Shown: piece by piece, positions 44,482 through 56,117 of the stretch
Position numbering within the stretch: the first letter of the stretch is position 1
How the letters are laid out: each line of letters begins with the position of its first letter
The notes under the pieces: generated by a model
Seen by the model: only the letters and a program-made list of their open reading frames with translations
Told to the model about the DNA's origin: nothing
Databases searched by the model: none
DNA from: Platerodrilus igneus
Lineage: Eukaryota; Arthropoda; Insecta; Coleoptera; Lycidae
Reading direction: 5' to 3'
Length of the DNA stretch: 64,000 nt
NCBI GenBank assembly: GCA_036346225.1
Contig: JARFIW010001082.1
Coordinates: forward strand, 2,418,001-2,482,000
Program-made: the position numbers and the translations under genes

Positions 44482-46215
44482 TTACTTTAAGAGTAGTGGA
44501 CATAACTTAACTACAGGCCGGGTGAATACACCGGTTGCAGTTTGGACAGAAACAACACGGACGATGTTGTCTGAACCTGGGATAATTTCTTTGATTCTGC
44601 CCAATTTCCAATTTAGTGGCGGTTGATTTAGATCGATAATTACAACCAAATCACGAATTTTTAAATTGGCCGTATGAATATCCCATTTTGCACGTTGTTG
44701 AAGGGTATGAAGATACTCTAAACTCCAACGATGCCGAAAATGAGACTGCATTTTTTTTAGTAACTGCCATCGATTAAGACGACTATTGGAAACATCGCTG
44801 ACGTCATTAAATGCGGGAACGGAAACTAACGATGAACCAATTAAAAAATGTCCTGGCGTCAAAGCTGCATACTCATTAGGGTTATGAGATAAATCGCACA
44901 AAGGACGAGAATTCATTATTGCCTCTATTTTAGAAAAGAGTGTAGTCAATTCTTCAAAAGTTAAAGGTTGGTCTTTAGTTACCCGTTTTAAGTAATATTT
45001 TGCGCTACGAATCCCAGCCTCCCAAAGCCCTCCAAAGTGTGGAGCGGAAGTTGGGTTAAAGTGCCAAACGATTTGGTTTTTACTTAACCCACTAGTGATC
45101 TCTTCTTGGATCTCTGTTTTGGCTAAGTAGGCAAAAACTTCAGATAAATGTCTTTGCGCACCCTTAAAGTTTGTACCGCAGTAGCTATATATGTTGCTGC
45201 ATAGACCTCTTCGAGATACAAATCTATCAAGAGCGGCTAAAAAGGCATCTGTAGTAAGATCGGATACTACCTCTAAATGCACGGCTTTGGTGGCCATGCA
45301 AATAAATAATGCAGGATACGCCTTTTGTAGTTTTGCATTACGCCGTTTGCTTTCTTTTATAATAAAGGGTCCTCCAAAATCAACCCCTACATTTAAAAAA
45401 GGTCGTGATGGAGTTACACGTGGTGGCGGTAAATTTGCCATATACGGGTTTACAGGCTTAGCTCTCAATCTAATGCACACCGTGCATTTTGATAAGTTAG
45501 ACCTGATGGCATTTCTAATGCCTAGAATCCAGAATTTCTGGCAAATAATAGCTTGTAAGCTGCGAGGGCCTACGTGTAAATAAAAAATGTGATAATAATC
45601 GATAATAAGTTTAGATAAATAACATTTTTTTTGTAACAACAAAGGATGCTTAGCATCCTGAGTCATACTGGTATGTTGTAATCTACCCCCCACCCTGAGG
45701 AGACCTAGAGGATCTATCCAAACACTTAGTTTTCGAAGAGAAGGAGACGGAGGTTCTCCTTTTGCTAACAAAACGATTTCATTGCTAAAATGTTCTTGTT
45801 GAGTTAGCTTTACTATTTTAAACGTAGCAATACGTATTTCTTCAGAAGTTACGGAACCGAAATTACGATTCGCACGATTGACACGGCAATTTAATATAAA
45901 ACGAAAACACCAGGCAAAAACCCGCTGCAAACGTAAAAAGTTAGAGAAGCGTCGAATAATGTTACAATCAGGTGGTTTAATTTCTGCAATATAACAATCT
46001 TTATTCAGCGCGTAGGATTTTAATTCCGTATTTATTTCTGACGCATTCAATGTATAAGCGGTTGAAGTCCGCCACTGAGAAACAGGGTACTTAAGCCAGA
46101 AAGGCCCACCCCACCACAAGGGATGATCTAATAATTGTGATGCTGAGATGCCACGGGAGCCACAATCCGCGGGATTCTCTTTAGAGTCGACGTGGTACCA
46201 TTTTATATGAGGCAT
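44482..46215 (-). pseudogene. BEL-2 RNase H end and integrase; catalytic Asp replaced
   Basis: 577 open codons. It begins in the RNase H end 'NPADCGSRGISASQLLDHPL'. Zinc-binding region 'YHIFYLHVGPRSL' with 'NLSKCTVCIRL'. Catalytic D1 in 'LNVGVDFGGPF'. At the D2 site the sequence is 'NIYSYCGTNFKGA' (Tyr; BEL-1 has 'IYSDCGTNF'), a single G-to-T change. E in 'SKIEAIMNSRPL'. The C-terminal domain 'GRIKEIIPGSDNIVRVVSVQ' and 'PVVKLCPLL' complete the family architecture. Full length in frame, but integration should be abolished by the Asp-to-Tyr change. Confidence 0.85.
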
Positions 46216-46825
46216 ATTCTCATTAATTTCAATTACTCTGTTTGCTACAAAGGTTTAAGTAAATGAGGCGCTGTTCGGATCCATGTTAAAACAGTTGTAC
46301 TATCCGTAAAGGCAAGGCTAGGTTGAAGTGATAGTACACCATTCAATGAATTAATTACATATTTAAATAATCGAGATAGCAACAATGCTCCACTGAGTTC
46401 TAAGCGGGTGTCGTCATAGATTTTAAGGGTGCTACACGACTTTTGGCCATAAGCAAATTGGTTTTAACAACTATACCCTTTTCATTAAAAATGATCAAAT
46501 ATACAGCTGCGCAATAGCCGCATTCCGACGCATCAGAAAACCCTACTACAACATTATGTGCCACCGATTATATAGAAAAATATCTGTCGATTTTTGTATT
46601 TTTTAGGAAGTCATATTCTCGTAGAAATTCTGACCATTCTACCTTTAAGTTGCCAAGAATGGGATCATCCCATCCTATTTGGGCTAACCATAATTTTTGC
46701 ATAAAATGTTTTGCCTTAAAAATAACTGGAGTAAGCCATCCTAAAGGGTCAAATATTTTAGCAATATTCGATAATATTGCTCGTTTATAAAAAACTGGAG
46801 ACAACGAAAGCACCTTATAACAAAA
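46216..46825 (-). pseudogene. BEL-2 RT end and RNase H, frameshifted
   Basis: 'AILSNIAKIFDPLGWLTPVI' opens the region after an in-frame TAA at 46,824. 'VVGFSDASECGYCAAVYL' (RNase H Asp) follows a second in-frame TAA at about 46,566. 'SRVAPLKIYDDTRLELSGAL' and 'LAFTDSTTVLTWI' are in shifted frames before the long integrase frame starts. Confidence 0.8.
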
Positions 46826-48112
46826 TTAATCAGATTTTGCATCCCATTGCAAACCTAAGAGGCTATAAAGTGTTTCGCTTTCTTCAAGTGAAACGGAAGT
46901 TTCTCTGTGTTCCGGTGAAACTGTTTTCAACAGTTGAGGACAATTAGAAGTCCATTTTTGCAAACTAAAACAACCTGAAGCTAACAGGTTTGACAATTGG
47001 TCTTTTATTTCTAAAAGGGTATTGATTGATGAAGCTCCGGTTAAAATATCGTCGACGTAGGTGTCTCTACGTAATACTTGTGCAGCTAATGGAAAATTTT
47101 CCTCCCCATCTTGAGCTAGTTGCTCCAAAGTTCTCAGCGCCAAATATGGGGCTGACGAGACACCGTAGGTTACGGTTTTTAAACGGTAAGCCTTAATTGC
47201 TTGTGTGGGGTTTTCGCGCCACAAGATAAACTGAAAACGTTGATCCTCCTGTCTTAAATGGATCATCCTGTACATTTTACTAATATCTGCGCTAAACACA
47301 AACGGATGCAGTCTAAAATGCATGATAATTTCAACAATATCGCGTTGTAACTTGGGACCTACATATAACACATCATTCAACGACTGACACTTAGGTAAAT
47401 GAGCAGAGGCATCGAACACCACCCTTAACTTAGTGGTGCTGCTGGACTGGTTTACGACACAGTGATGTGGAATGAAGTATCGTGCGTCCTCACTATTTTT
47501 AGAAAATTCCATATGACCTAAACTTTCATATTCGCGAAGAAAATTTATGTAATCTTTCTTAAGATGCGGTTGTCGAGCAAGGCGACGTTCTAAATTATAT
47601 AAACGGTTGAGTGCTAGATCATAAGTATTTCCAAATTGATAATTGTTTGTTTTGAAAGGCAAGGGTACCACAAATGCACCTTCCTTCGTACGAGTATAAA
47701 AATTTTTAAACACTTGTTCGCATTTCTCTTCATCTGGATTTATAATTTTACGATCAGGAATATTTTCAATTTCCCAAAATTTTTGTAAAGAGTTTTCTAA
47801 CGAATCTGCTAGTAATGTAAATAATACAGTTTGAATATTTGTAGAAGGGTCACTATAGCGTAGATTAGTTTTGCCTGTAATAACCCAACCAAAAACACTA
47901 TTAAGCGCCCATGGAGAATCAGCACTGGGACGCAACCTCTCGCCGGTAAACAGATCTGGATATACGTCAGCGACGAGTAACAATTCAATTCTAGACGGCA
48001 AATAAAATTTTGGATCCGCCAAATGTAAATACCTGAACTGATTTACAATATTAGTAGGTATTTCTACCGAGGGCATTTCGGCAGTAATACTTGGCACTAA
48101 TACAGTTTTAAA
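46826..48112 (-). pseudogene. BEL-2 reverse transcriptase
   Basis: About 423 open codons: 'LADPKFYLPSRIELLLVADV', 'LRVVFDASAHLPKCQSLNDV', 'FVFSADISKMYRMIHL' (block A Asp), 'TVTYGVSSAPYLALRTL' and catalytic 'TYVDDILTG', ending 'LLGLQWDAKSD' at an in-frame TAA. It is in the -1 frame relative to gag-protease; the switch lies at a TTTAAAA heptamer (48,112-48,106). Confidence 0.9.
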
Positions 48113-49710
48113 TTAAACTGAGGTTTCTCGCTACTGTAAGGTTTAATTAAACAATCAGATGTACCTTTGACATTTAATATGGGTTTTTGACCCAAGCTTG
48201 CAACAGTAAAGTTGCAATTTTGAATATGTAGAGCAAGTTTTTGAGCGCAAGACGCGGTTAAAAATGAAGTTTGAGCACCCGAGTCAATCAACGCTCTGAC
48301 TGGTTGAAAGACGTTGGATGAATCTTTTATGTGAACAATAGCTGTTCCTAAAAGGACAATTTGATGTTGTAGTGGTACTGAAGCACAAGATGACGCATGG
48401 GTCAAAACAGTAGATTCGAAATTAACAATATTTTCACTATCAGAAGCAAATGACGCATGGGTCATAATACTGGGTTCAGAATTGGCATTATTTGCGCTAT
48501 CCGAATCGAATGTAGGATGAAGCAATGAATTATGCCTACGACCACAATGAAAACAACTAGTTTTCGATTTGCAATTATAGACACTGTGGTCCTCTTTCAA
48601 GCAATTGAAACACAGGTTATGAGCCTGAACTTTAGCCTTTTTGTCGGTAAGAGACAAAGACAAAAACTTCGGGCACCTGTAAATCGTATGCGTATTTTTG
48701 CAGCAAGGGCACGGTTTCGAATAAGAAGTAGTAACAAACGACCGCTGCAAATTAAAATTTGGCGTTAAAATTGTGTTACTTTTTATCGTTTGTGAAGGTT
48801 TAACATTTTGAGTAGTATTTGGAAATTTTGACAACTCAAAAATCTGAATTTGATTTTGTACAAACTTAACTAATTGGTCAAATGTAGGAATTTCCACGCC
48901 TATATTAGACGCTTCGAATTGTTTTCTAGTGTCATTGGGCAGAATTCTGAATGCCAAGTGAAACAGAATAAAATCATCAAGTTTGGGTATTTGCAAGGCC
49001 CTTAATGACACTACTGCTTCATAAAATGTTTGGATAAACTGCGTAAAATTGTTTAGATTTTTCGTATGAAATTGCTTAGATGCAAGCATACTATCTAGCA
49101 AATCGCCGGCTAATATTCTTTTATTTTCATATTTTGCAAGCAAGATGTCAAAAACAATATCATAGTTTATTTCTGTCAATGGCAAACTTTTGCCAATACT
49201 CAATGCCGGTCCTGAAAGAGCATTAATTAAGTGATGAAACTTTTCTATTTTAGTTAGGCCTTGATTATTATGAATCAAAGATCGATAACTATGATAAAAA
49301 ACTTTCCAGTTTCGTAACGAACCGTCAAACCGGGGTAGGTTAATTTTTGGTAAACTGCTACTGGATATATGAGACGGTCCCGAAGTTGATATTACAGTAG
49401 GAAAAATTCTCTTCGCTACCGCTTTGATTTGAAAATACAGATCTTCAAAAGACAATAGAGGTTTCATATCAACTTCTTGATCAGGTGAAATACGCAAGGT
49501 TAAATCCATAATTGCATTTTGAATTTTCTCAAATTCACGGTAAGTATCTTCCAGTTTGGAATATCTACATTCGAAATTATCAATTTTACTTGGATCATTT
49601 AAAACGTTTTTTGACAGATCAAAAAGAATTTGTGCACGTACATATAATTTTCCTCTATTAGCTAACAAAACTTTTAATTCTCTTTCTGACATTGTAATCA
49701 AAATAAACAA
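48097..49710 (-). CDS. BEL-2 gag and protease
   Basis: 537 open codons; the most likely start is MSERELK at 49,692. Gag core: 'INLPRFDGSLRNWKVFYHSY', 'LTKIEKFHHLINALSGPAL', 'LDSMLASKQFHTKNLNNF'. Three zinc-binding segments: 'CPCCKNTHTIYRC', 'CFNCLKEDHSVYNC', 'CFHCGRRHNSLLH'. An imperfect repeat 'MTHASFASDSENIVNFES' precedes the retropepsin loop 'RALIDSGAQTSFLTASCAQK' (D-S-G). The frame ends in TAG just past the TTTAAAA site shared with RT. Gag would package the RNA; the protease cuts the polyprotein. Confidence 0.9.
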   Translation of the reverse strand: MFILITMSERELKVLLANRGKLYVRAQILFDLSKNVLNDPSKIDNFECRYSKLEDTYREFEKIQNAIMDLTLRISPDQEVDMKPLLSFEDLYFQIKAVAKRIFPTVISTSGPSHISSSSLPKINLPRFDGSLRNWKVFYHSYRSLIHNNQGLTKIEKFHHLINALSGPALSIGKSLPLTEINYDIVFDILLAKYENKRILAGDLLDSMLASKQFHTKNLNNFTQFIQTFYEAVVSLRALQIPKLDDFILFHLAFRILPNDTRKQFEASNIGVEIPTFDQLVKFVQNQIQIFELSKFPNTTQNVKPSQTIKSNTILTPNFNLQRSFVTTSYSKPCPCCKNTHTIYRCPKFLSLSLTDKKAKVQAHNLCFNCLKEDHSVYNCKSKTSCFHCGRRHNSLLHPTFDSDSANNANSEPSIMTHASFASDSENIVNFESTVLTHASSCASVPLQHQIVLLGTAIVHIKDSSNVFQPVRALIDSGAQTSFLTASCAQKLALHIQNCNFTVASLGQKPILNVKGTSDCLIKPYSSEKPQFNLKLY

Positions 49711-49965
49711 GAATTAGTTACCAAATAGAAATTGGAATACACTGTGTTTATTAAGATAAACTCAGGTTTCTCTAGAACTGATAAAACAGCTGTGTAGATA
49801 AATAGCGTTAATGCCCACACATCTGTTTCTGTACTTAAATGTAAGTTTCTAATAATTTGTGTATCACTTGAAAACATGCACAGATTATCAATAATTTTTA
49901 ATTTTAATATTTAATGCAAATATTTTAATACACCCACAATTAAACAAAATGTCTTTTAAAAATCC

Positions 49966-49984
49966 GGCTCGAAGGACCAGAACT
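49966..49984 (-). other. BEL-2 primer-binding site
   Basis: Minus strand TGGTCCTTCGAGCCGGATT a few bases inside the 5' LTR. Very similar sequences occur twice at 59,675-59,800. Confidence 0.75.
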
Positions 49985-49986
49985 TT

Positions 49987-50318
49987 TGTTAGGTATTAAG
50001 AGCGGACTGTAAGGGTTGGTATACTTGCTAATTGCGGTTAAAATAGGTAAAAGAAATATGAAAGGAACTTATATAATCTGTGGTACTCACCGGCACATTG
50101 ATGTGGGTAACTATAATGAAGACAGTGAAGATAGTGCAGTTCAGGATCGGCACGGGATCCTGATCTTCCACACTTATACGAACACGTTTCAATAGACAAT
50201 GATTGTTATTATACTACACTACACTTGCACACGCGCAAAAGTATTTGAACCACATTTTATAAGGAAGGGAAATGGTTAAACTAATAGGAAATTTTCATTC
50301 TTATTGCAATCGTAAACA
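49987..50318 (-). repeat. BEL-2 5' LTR
   Basis: 332 bp, partner of 43,971-44,302. Confidence 0.9.
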
Positions 50319-51693
50319 TTAAGTATATATGGAATAATATGTGGACAACTGATTTTTATTATATGTATATTAATATTATCACTTCCCTCAGCTAGCGTAC
50401 TGACAGAGTTAATGACCTTTACTATATCTGCATCACAAATTAACGAAAAAGAAAACGAATTAGTAATGTCAAATTTATGCGTACTATAATAATTGATAAG
50501 TACAGTGCTAGGGACTAAAGATGATTTCGACGCCGATCTTACAAAAGACTTATTAATTTCATTTGGATGTTTTAGACAATCTGGTAAAGTTGAAGACTTT
50601 GTTTTTATTAAAGAATAAGATTTTAACATTTGCCACATTGGCTTCCCAGAAGTTAGATTACTTTCAATAAAGGCTTTTTTTTCACGAATTACGGCTTTAT
50701 TGGTTAAATTGCGTAAGTGTTTGTAATAATTTCTATGATCTTCCGTCTTACTCTTATAATATCTTCGAAACGCAGAGTTTCTTAACGAGATCATGCATCG
50801 TATCGTGTCGGTCAACCAAGGTGCAGGTTTTTTTGTAAGGCGACGACATATAGGTGGTGCGTGGGTGTATGCTATGGACGATAGACATTCAGAGAAAAAT
50901 TTACTTTATCGTTAATGTTAGGCATATAGTATATCTCGGGTAAAGGCAGTTGTAGAAGATCTATGAGAAATGATTCAATGTTTATTTTTTTGTATAATCT
51001 GTAAGTACGAAAGACACTAATTTACGGTAATTTAAGGGATAATTCACACAACACAAGTTCATGATCGGCAATGTTTTCAACACTAATTACGTCGACACGA
51101 TTAACTAATTGTGTATCCGAGATGAACACCAAATCTAAACGTGTTGCAGTTGTAGCTGTAATTCTAGTTGGTTTGTCAATAATTTGCGATAGATTAAACG
51201 AATTTGTCATATCTAGAAGCGCACTTGTAGAGGCATTATGCAAATTAAAAAAATTTATATTGAAATCTCCCACTAGGATGATTTCATCATAGCTTGGCGC
51301 TATAATTGATAAAGTACCTTCTAGTTCGTCTATGAATTCATTATAATTATATAGTTCCGATCTATAACATAACCCCATGCAGATATTTTTATTTGTTATG
51401 GTAAAATGTATCCAACATTGCTCAATGTTTGAATTAATGTCTATACTTTTAAATTGAATTGAGTGAGAAATATAAAAAATCAATCCGCCTCCACGCAACT
51501 CCACCCTATCCCTACGTACAAGGCGGTAATTTGGAATGGTAATAGTAGCGTCATCAATACCTGAGTGCAACCATGATTCGCAAATTGCTAAAATATCGAC
51601 ATTATTACTTTCCATTAACTCTTTCACGGACACTAAGCAATTAAGTAACGATCTGACATTTAAATGTGCAAACTTTACCTCTACTTTAGTCAT
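50319..51693 (-). pseudogene. LINE ORF2, endonuclease and linker (5' part of split gene)
   Basis: Minus strand. AP-type endonuclease 51,693-51,022: 'VKFAHLNVRSLLN', 'VDILAICESWLHS' (Glu), 'RGGGLIFYISHSIQ', 'IILVGDFNINFF', 'TRLDLVFIS', 'ENIADHELVLCEL' (D-H). After a gap with a frameshift, 50,815-50,324 gives the linker 'SLRNSAFRRYYKSKTEDH' and 'GKPMWQMLKSYSLIKTKSS'. The frame is cut by the BEL duplication at 50,323 and resumes at 43,965. Confidence 0.85.
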
Positions 51694-52244
51694 AACAAAA
51701 GGATATTATCAAAACTCAAGATAAAAATAACATAAACGCATGTTTAACATTTAGGCCAATATTTTGCTATCCTGTCATGTATAACTATTAAACATAATTA
51801 TGTAAGTAATAATACATCAATTCACTTGTGTAATCACTATTAATTAATTACTATTTCCAAAATCAAAAAGTTTACGATAGAAAATACACAAACTAGTATA
51901 TAGCTTATCTGCTACACACTTAAATAATCAAATTTAAAACCTTTGCAAACTGTAATTAATACACAAAAGTTCAATAATATTCAAAGAGACAATAATGATT
52001 TATTACAATACCGCGTAATAGTTATAGTTACAATAGATTGCAACTTCCTACTCACGTGTTGTGTGCGTGCTCCGCAAAGAAGAAATTTATACAATTTAAT
52101 TTATGACTGGTGATATAGTGAATTGAGTTATAACGAGCAATTTACCAAAAATATATGTAATTCTAGTTTTGCATTATGTGATATGTAATGCAAAAAAAAA
52201 AAATATATATGTGATTTTTTCAACAATAATTAAATTAAGCAATT

Positions 52245-52896
52245 AGATATCATTCACTGAACTAACTTGTTTTATGACACCGTTTGCTTTCACGTAGATA
52301 TTTCCATCTCTGGACCACACATTTCTGAAGGTATACTTTTCGGAGGCAGCACGTAGAAGTTTAACCCGGTAACTCGTAAGATCTTCTTTGATAGATAGTT
52401 TACTCCCTTTTAACGATTTCTTTTTCGAAAAAACTAGTTACCGGTGACGATATGAAACAAACTTCACAATAATAGGCCTGATGGCATTACTCTGATTACT
52501 GTTCAATTTTCCTACCCGATGAACTCTGTCGATGTGGTCCATACTTAAATTAACTTTTAATTTCCCCACAAACATATTTAAAACGCTTTCTAGAACATTT
52601 TCATTACTGCATTCTGCCATACCGTAGATTCTAATAGAATTACGTCGCGTGTATTGTTGTAGCTTATCGTTTTCTTCTACACATGCAGCATTTGCGGCCT
52701 TTAGATTAACAACCTCAACCTTCAATTCAGAAATCATTTCATTTTGCACATTTAACTTGATGTTTAATTGTTCTAATACTGCATGTGTAACCGTATCAGT
52801 AACAACTTTGATAAAGTTGTCGTCTGTTAGCAATTTACTTGTTGTTGCTGATATTATTTTGTTAATGTCTTCTAGTTGATCACGAGTAAAAGGCAT
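52245..52896 (-). pseudogene. LINE ORF1 (coiled coil and RNA-binding domain)
   Basis: Minus strand. 'MPFTRDQLEDINKIISATTS' leads into a heptad-rich coiled coil ('LKVEVVNLKAANAACVEEND'), then an RRM-like 'RRNSIRIYGMAE' and 'DHIDRVHRVGKLNSNQS'. An in-frame TAA at 52,438 is followed in the same frame by 'KLSIKEDLTSYRVKLLRAAS' and 'FRNVWSRDGNIYVKANG', the normal C-terminal domain. So ORF1 is complete except for one nonsense codon. ORF1 proteins bind element RNA. Confidence 0.8.
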
Positions 52897-53049
52897 TTTT
52901 AAATATATTTCAATTTAACACATTTAAGTAACTCACCAGTAAAGCAGCCAGAATGGAACAATGAATGATATTAATATTACATTGGCTAGATCACCGTATC
53001 ATGTTAATATCACAGAGCACACAACTATACACGTCTGTTCCCACGACTC

Positions 53050-54428
53050 TCCATCCAAAACATTATGACAATAGAGCAGCAACATAACATCAAATCCTTA
53101 GACAAATTTTTGCGTATAGTAAATGTAGACAACCATGAATTACAAGCATTAATAGACATGGGTGAAAATGTGGCTAAGTACTTTCCAAACGTACATCAAA
53201 CCAAAGAGGAGTTATATGGATTTGGTGCACAAAGTCCAGTACTTAAGGCGAATGCTTATGTACAAGCTGCCGTAGAAATAGATGATGTTAAATTACAGGA
53301 TATAAAATTTTATGTAGTACCTAACACAGCACAACGAACAGATGTTATAGTGGGAAGATCGTTCACCGAACATCCAAGCGTTGCATATGTACGTGTTAAT
53401 GATAAACTAGTATTTGGTCATAATTATGAATTCCCAATTAAAGACATTGATGTTGAAGAAATTTCCCGGCGTACACGTATTAAATGTACAGAAGATAATG
53501 TGCTTATAGCAAATCACGTCAATTTTATAAAAACAAAATACAATGACAGTACGATAACTGTACCGGATACAAATGTTTTAGATGGGATCATTAAGCTAAA
53601 TGAAGTAGACGTAATCGGGTTAGGGCATCTACCTACGAATACAACCGTTGATTTATACAAAGCTAAAAAAAAAAAGTTAAAAATCCAGATAGCTACGGAA
53701 ATGCTAAATGTTGATGTAAGCGTTGAAGAGGCTATTAAAATGGAATTATTGAAGTTATGTCAAGAATTTCGTGACTGTTTTGCGTTTAATTTAACAGAAT
53801 TGGGTTGTACAACTTTAATGAAAATGGAAATTCAAGATACAGGGGTACCTGTTCGTGCTAAACCATACCGCACAAATGTGAAGGAAAGACAAATAATTGC
53901 AGATATTGTTCAAGAATGGAAAAAGGCAGGTATTGTAACGGAAACGAATTCTTCGTATTCGAGTTCAGTAGTTCTAATTGCCAAAAAAACGAGAGAACCG
54001 CGTCTTGTTATTGATTATCTTGCTTTAAATCGTCAGACAGTGAAATCAAATTTTCCAATAGCGACAGTGTACGAACATATAGAAAATTTGAGAGAAAGCA
54101 AACTTTTTACGACGTTAGATTTAGCACACGGATATTTACAATTACCTTTAACTGAAGTCGCAAAAGCAAAAACTGCATTTATTACTCCAGTACAACGGGG
54201 CAATTTGAAAGATTAATTTTTGGATTGACAAATGGCCCTCGTGAATTCAGTCGATTAATGTCAATTGTGCTAGGACCTTTAAAAAACCATGTTACAATGT
54301 CATATTTAGATGATTTGATTGTGCCTGCGAAAAATTGGTGTGAAATGTTACAAAAATTAAGGCAAATTTTTGAAGCTTTCAAACGCCCAAACTTAACAGT
54401 AAAATTGAAAAAATGTCAATTTGGATAG
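53050..54428 (+). pseudogene. Gypsy (outer) protease and reverse transcriptase
   Basis: Open from before 53,065 to 54,216. The protease loop 'LQALIDMGENVAKYF' has D-M-G-E where D-T/S-G-A/S is usual; 'RTDVIVGRSF' is its C-terminal motif. RT: 'PVRAKPYRTNVKERQIIADI', 'REPRLVIDYLALNRQTV', 'FTTLDLAHGYLQLPL' (block A). After a frameshift at ~54,205, 'NGPREFSRLMSIVLGPL' and the catalytic 'TMSYLDDLIVPA' (54,297-54,332). Confidence 0.85.
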
Positions 54429-55402
54429 AGCGGATTGAATTTTTTGGTATGATAATATCTGCGAGAGGAATGTCTCCAGGATTAGAAAAAAATAAAGCGA
54501 TTAGAAATTTTGCAAGACCTAAAAATGTCCATGAAGTTAGGCGTTACTTGGGGCTTTCGTATTTTAGAAGGTTTATACCAAATTATGCAGTTCGTATTCG
54601 CAAGTTAAGTGATTTAACGCGTAAGAATGTTGCATTTAATTGGACAAAGGAGCAAGAAGATACCTTTGTAGATCTTGGAAAAGCCTGAACTAGCGAACCT
54701 GTGTTAAAATTGTATAATCCTCAAGCTACTGAAACTGCGTTGTTCACAGATGCTAGTGCTGATGGCATTTCAGGAATTTTGATGCAAGTACAAGACGACG
54801 ACAAACAGCTACATCCAGTATTTTATATAAGCAAGAAAACTAATGACGTAGAAAGAAATTATCACTCGTCAAAACTAGAATTAATGGCAATTGTGCATTG
54901 CGTGAAAAAGTTGCGAATTTTTTTAATTGGCATTAACTTTTCTGTTTACACGGATTGCCAATCCTTGGTATTTTTAAACACGCACAAAACGCAAAGACCA
55001 CAAATTGCACGGTGGTATGGACTTTTAGCGGATTATAATATGGATATAAAATATAGACCCGTTGACAAAATGAGTCACGCAGATGCCTTATCTAGAGCTC
55101 CAATATCAGATGAGGAGAATGAACAAATAATCGATATTCAAGATAAACTAGATGTTCTACAATTAAGGAATGAAGAAGATTATATTCTAACAATTCAACG
55201 CGCAGATAGAGACTTAAATAAAATAATTTCAGGAGTAATCAAAAATTCAAGTGAACGTACACGCGAAGAACAACAATCTGCAAATGACTATGTGCTGAGG
55301 AATGGAAAATTATTCCGAGAATTTGTTCAAAAAGACGGAACGACACAGTTATACGTAATACCAAAAGCGATGCAAAAAAAGCATTGTTGTAAAATTTCAT
55401 GA
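54413..55402 (+). pseudogene. Gypsy (outer) RT thumb, RNase H and connector
   Basis: 'RIEFFGMIISARGMSPG' and 'VHEVRRYLGLSYFRRFIPNY' (RT thumb), stop at 54,688. Then 'ALFTDASADGISGILMQ', 'SSKLELMAIVHCVKKLRIFL', 'VYTDCQSLVFLNTHK', 'DKMSHADALSRAP' give the RNase H acidic residues. The frame closes at 55,402, two bases before the integrase frame. Confidence 0.85.
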
Positions 55403-55403
55403 T

Positions 55404-56117
55404 ATGATGGGACATTTTAGTGTAGACCGAACAGTGGAAAAAATTCGTGAATTATATTGGTTTGCAAAACTAAAAAGTTATTTGTCAGCAAAAATTCCAG
55501 CAGGGAAGCAGCCTGGATTCTTAAATCCGCTTCCTGTGCCAGAGCGACTTTTTTCAAGGATTCACATTGATCATATTGGGACATTTATTTGTAGTTCAGA
55601 AGGAAATGCGTATCTTTTGGTCATTATTGATGCGTTAACAAAATTTGTTAAATTATATCCAGTAGCGAGTGCAGAAGCGAAAATGACCGTGATAGTTATG
55701 GAAAAATTTATAATGCAGTTTGGTATACCAAATCGAATAGTATCCGATCGTGCAACGTGTTTCACATCAGAGATGTTTCAAAATTTTGTGATAAAACATG
55801 GAATTAAACACACATTGAATTCGTCGCAATGGGCCCGCGCGAATGGTCAAGTTGAACGTGTTAACAGAACATTACTCCCCGTAATTATGACTAGTATGGA
55901 GAAGGAATCTAGTTGGGATGAAAATATTATGGAAGTAAAACAAAATTTAAATACAGCCGTAAATAGAACGCTAGGAAAGTCTTCATTCGAAGTTCTATTT
56001 CGGTTCATGCCACGTTTTACAGATGGTCGTATAGCAACTGTGGTGCGTGATGGTAAAGATGTCGAATGGAAACCTCCAAAAGAACTTCAAACCAAAATTC
56101 GCGAAAATATACTGTAA
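55404..56117 (+). pseudogene. Gypsy (outer) integrase lacking the CxxC of its zinc finger
   Basis: 237 open codons. The HHCC domain begins 'GHFSVDRTVEKIRELYWF' but jumps from 'LKSYLSAKI' directly to 'PAGKQPGFLNPLP', so the usual CxxC segment is absent. The catalytic core is intact: 'IHIDHIGTF' (D), 'IVSDRATCFTS' (D), 'GQVERVNRTLLPVI' (E). A stop at 56,117 is followed in another frame by the C-terminal domain. Confidence 0.85.

Larger units (their letters stand above)
43971..50318 (-). mobile_element. BEL/Pao LTR retrotransposon (BEL-2), nested in LINE ORF2
   Basis: 6,348 bp. Two 332-bp LTRs (TGTTAGG...GTAAACA), target duplication TTAAG at 43,966-43,970 and 50,319-50,323. Minus-strand order: 5' LTR, PBS, gag-protease, RT, RNase H, integrase, polypurine tract, 3' LTR. 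LTRs differ by eight substitutions (mostly transitions) by eye. Several nonsense/frameshift changes and a lost integrase Asp make it non-autonomous. Confidence 0.95.
42287..53030 (-). mobile_element. Jockey/CR1-type LINE, split by BEL-2
   Basis: Minus strand: ORF1 52,896-~52,245, ORF2 endonuclease 51,693-51,022, linker 50,815-50,319, then RT 43,965-42,720, 3'UTR and an (AAT)n tail at 42,285-42,308. 43,971-50,323 is the BEL insertion with its duplication. The target duplication is probably ac[a/g]tctgtt at 42,278-42,286 and 53,031-53,039, which restores the gypsy reading (W/Y-T-S-V) on both sides. Without BEL the LINE is about 4.4 kb, close to full length. Confidence 0.85.
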
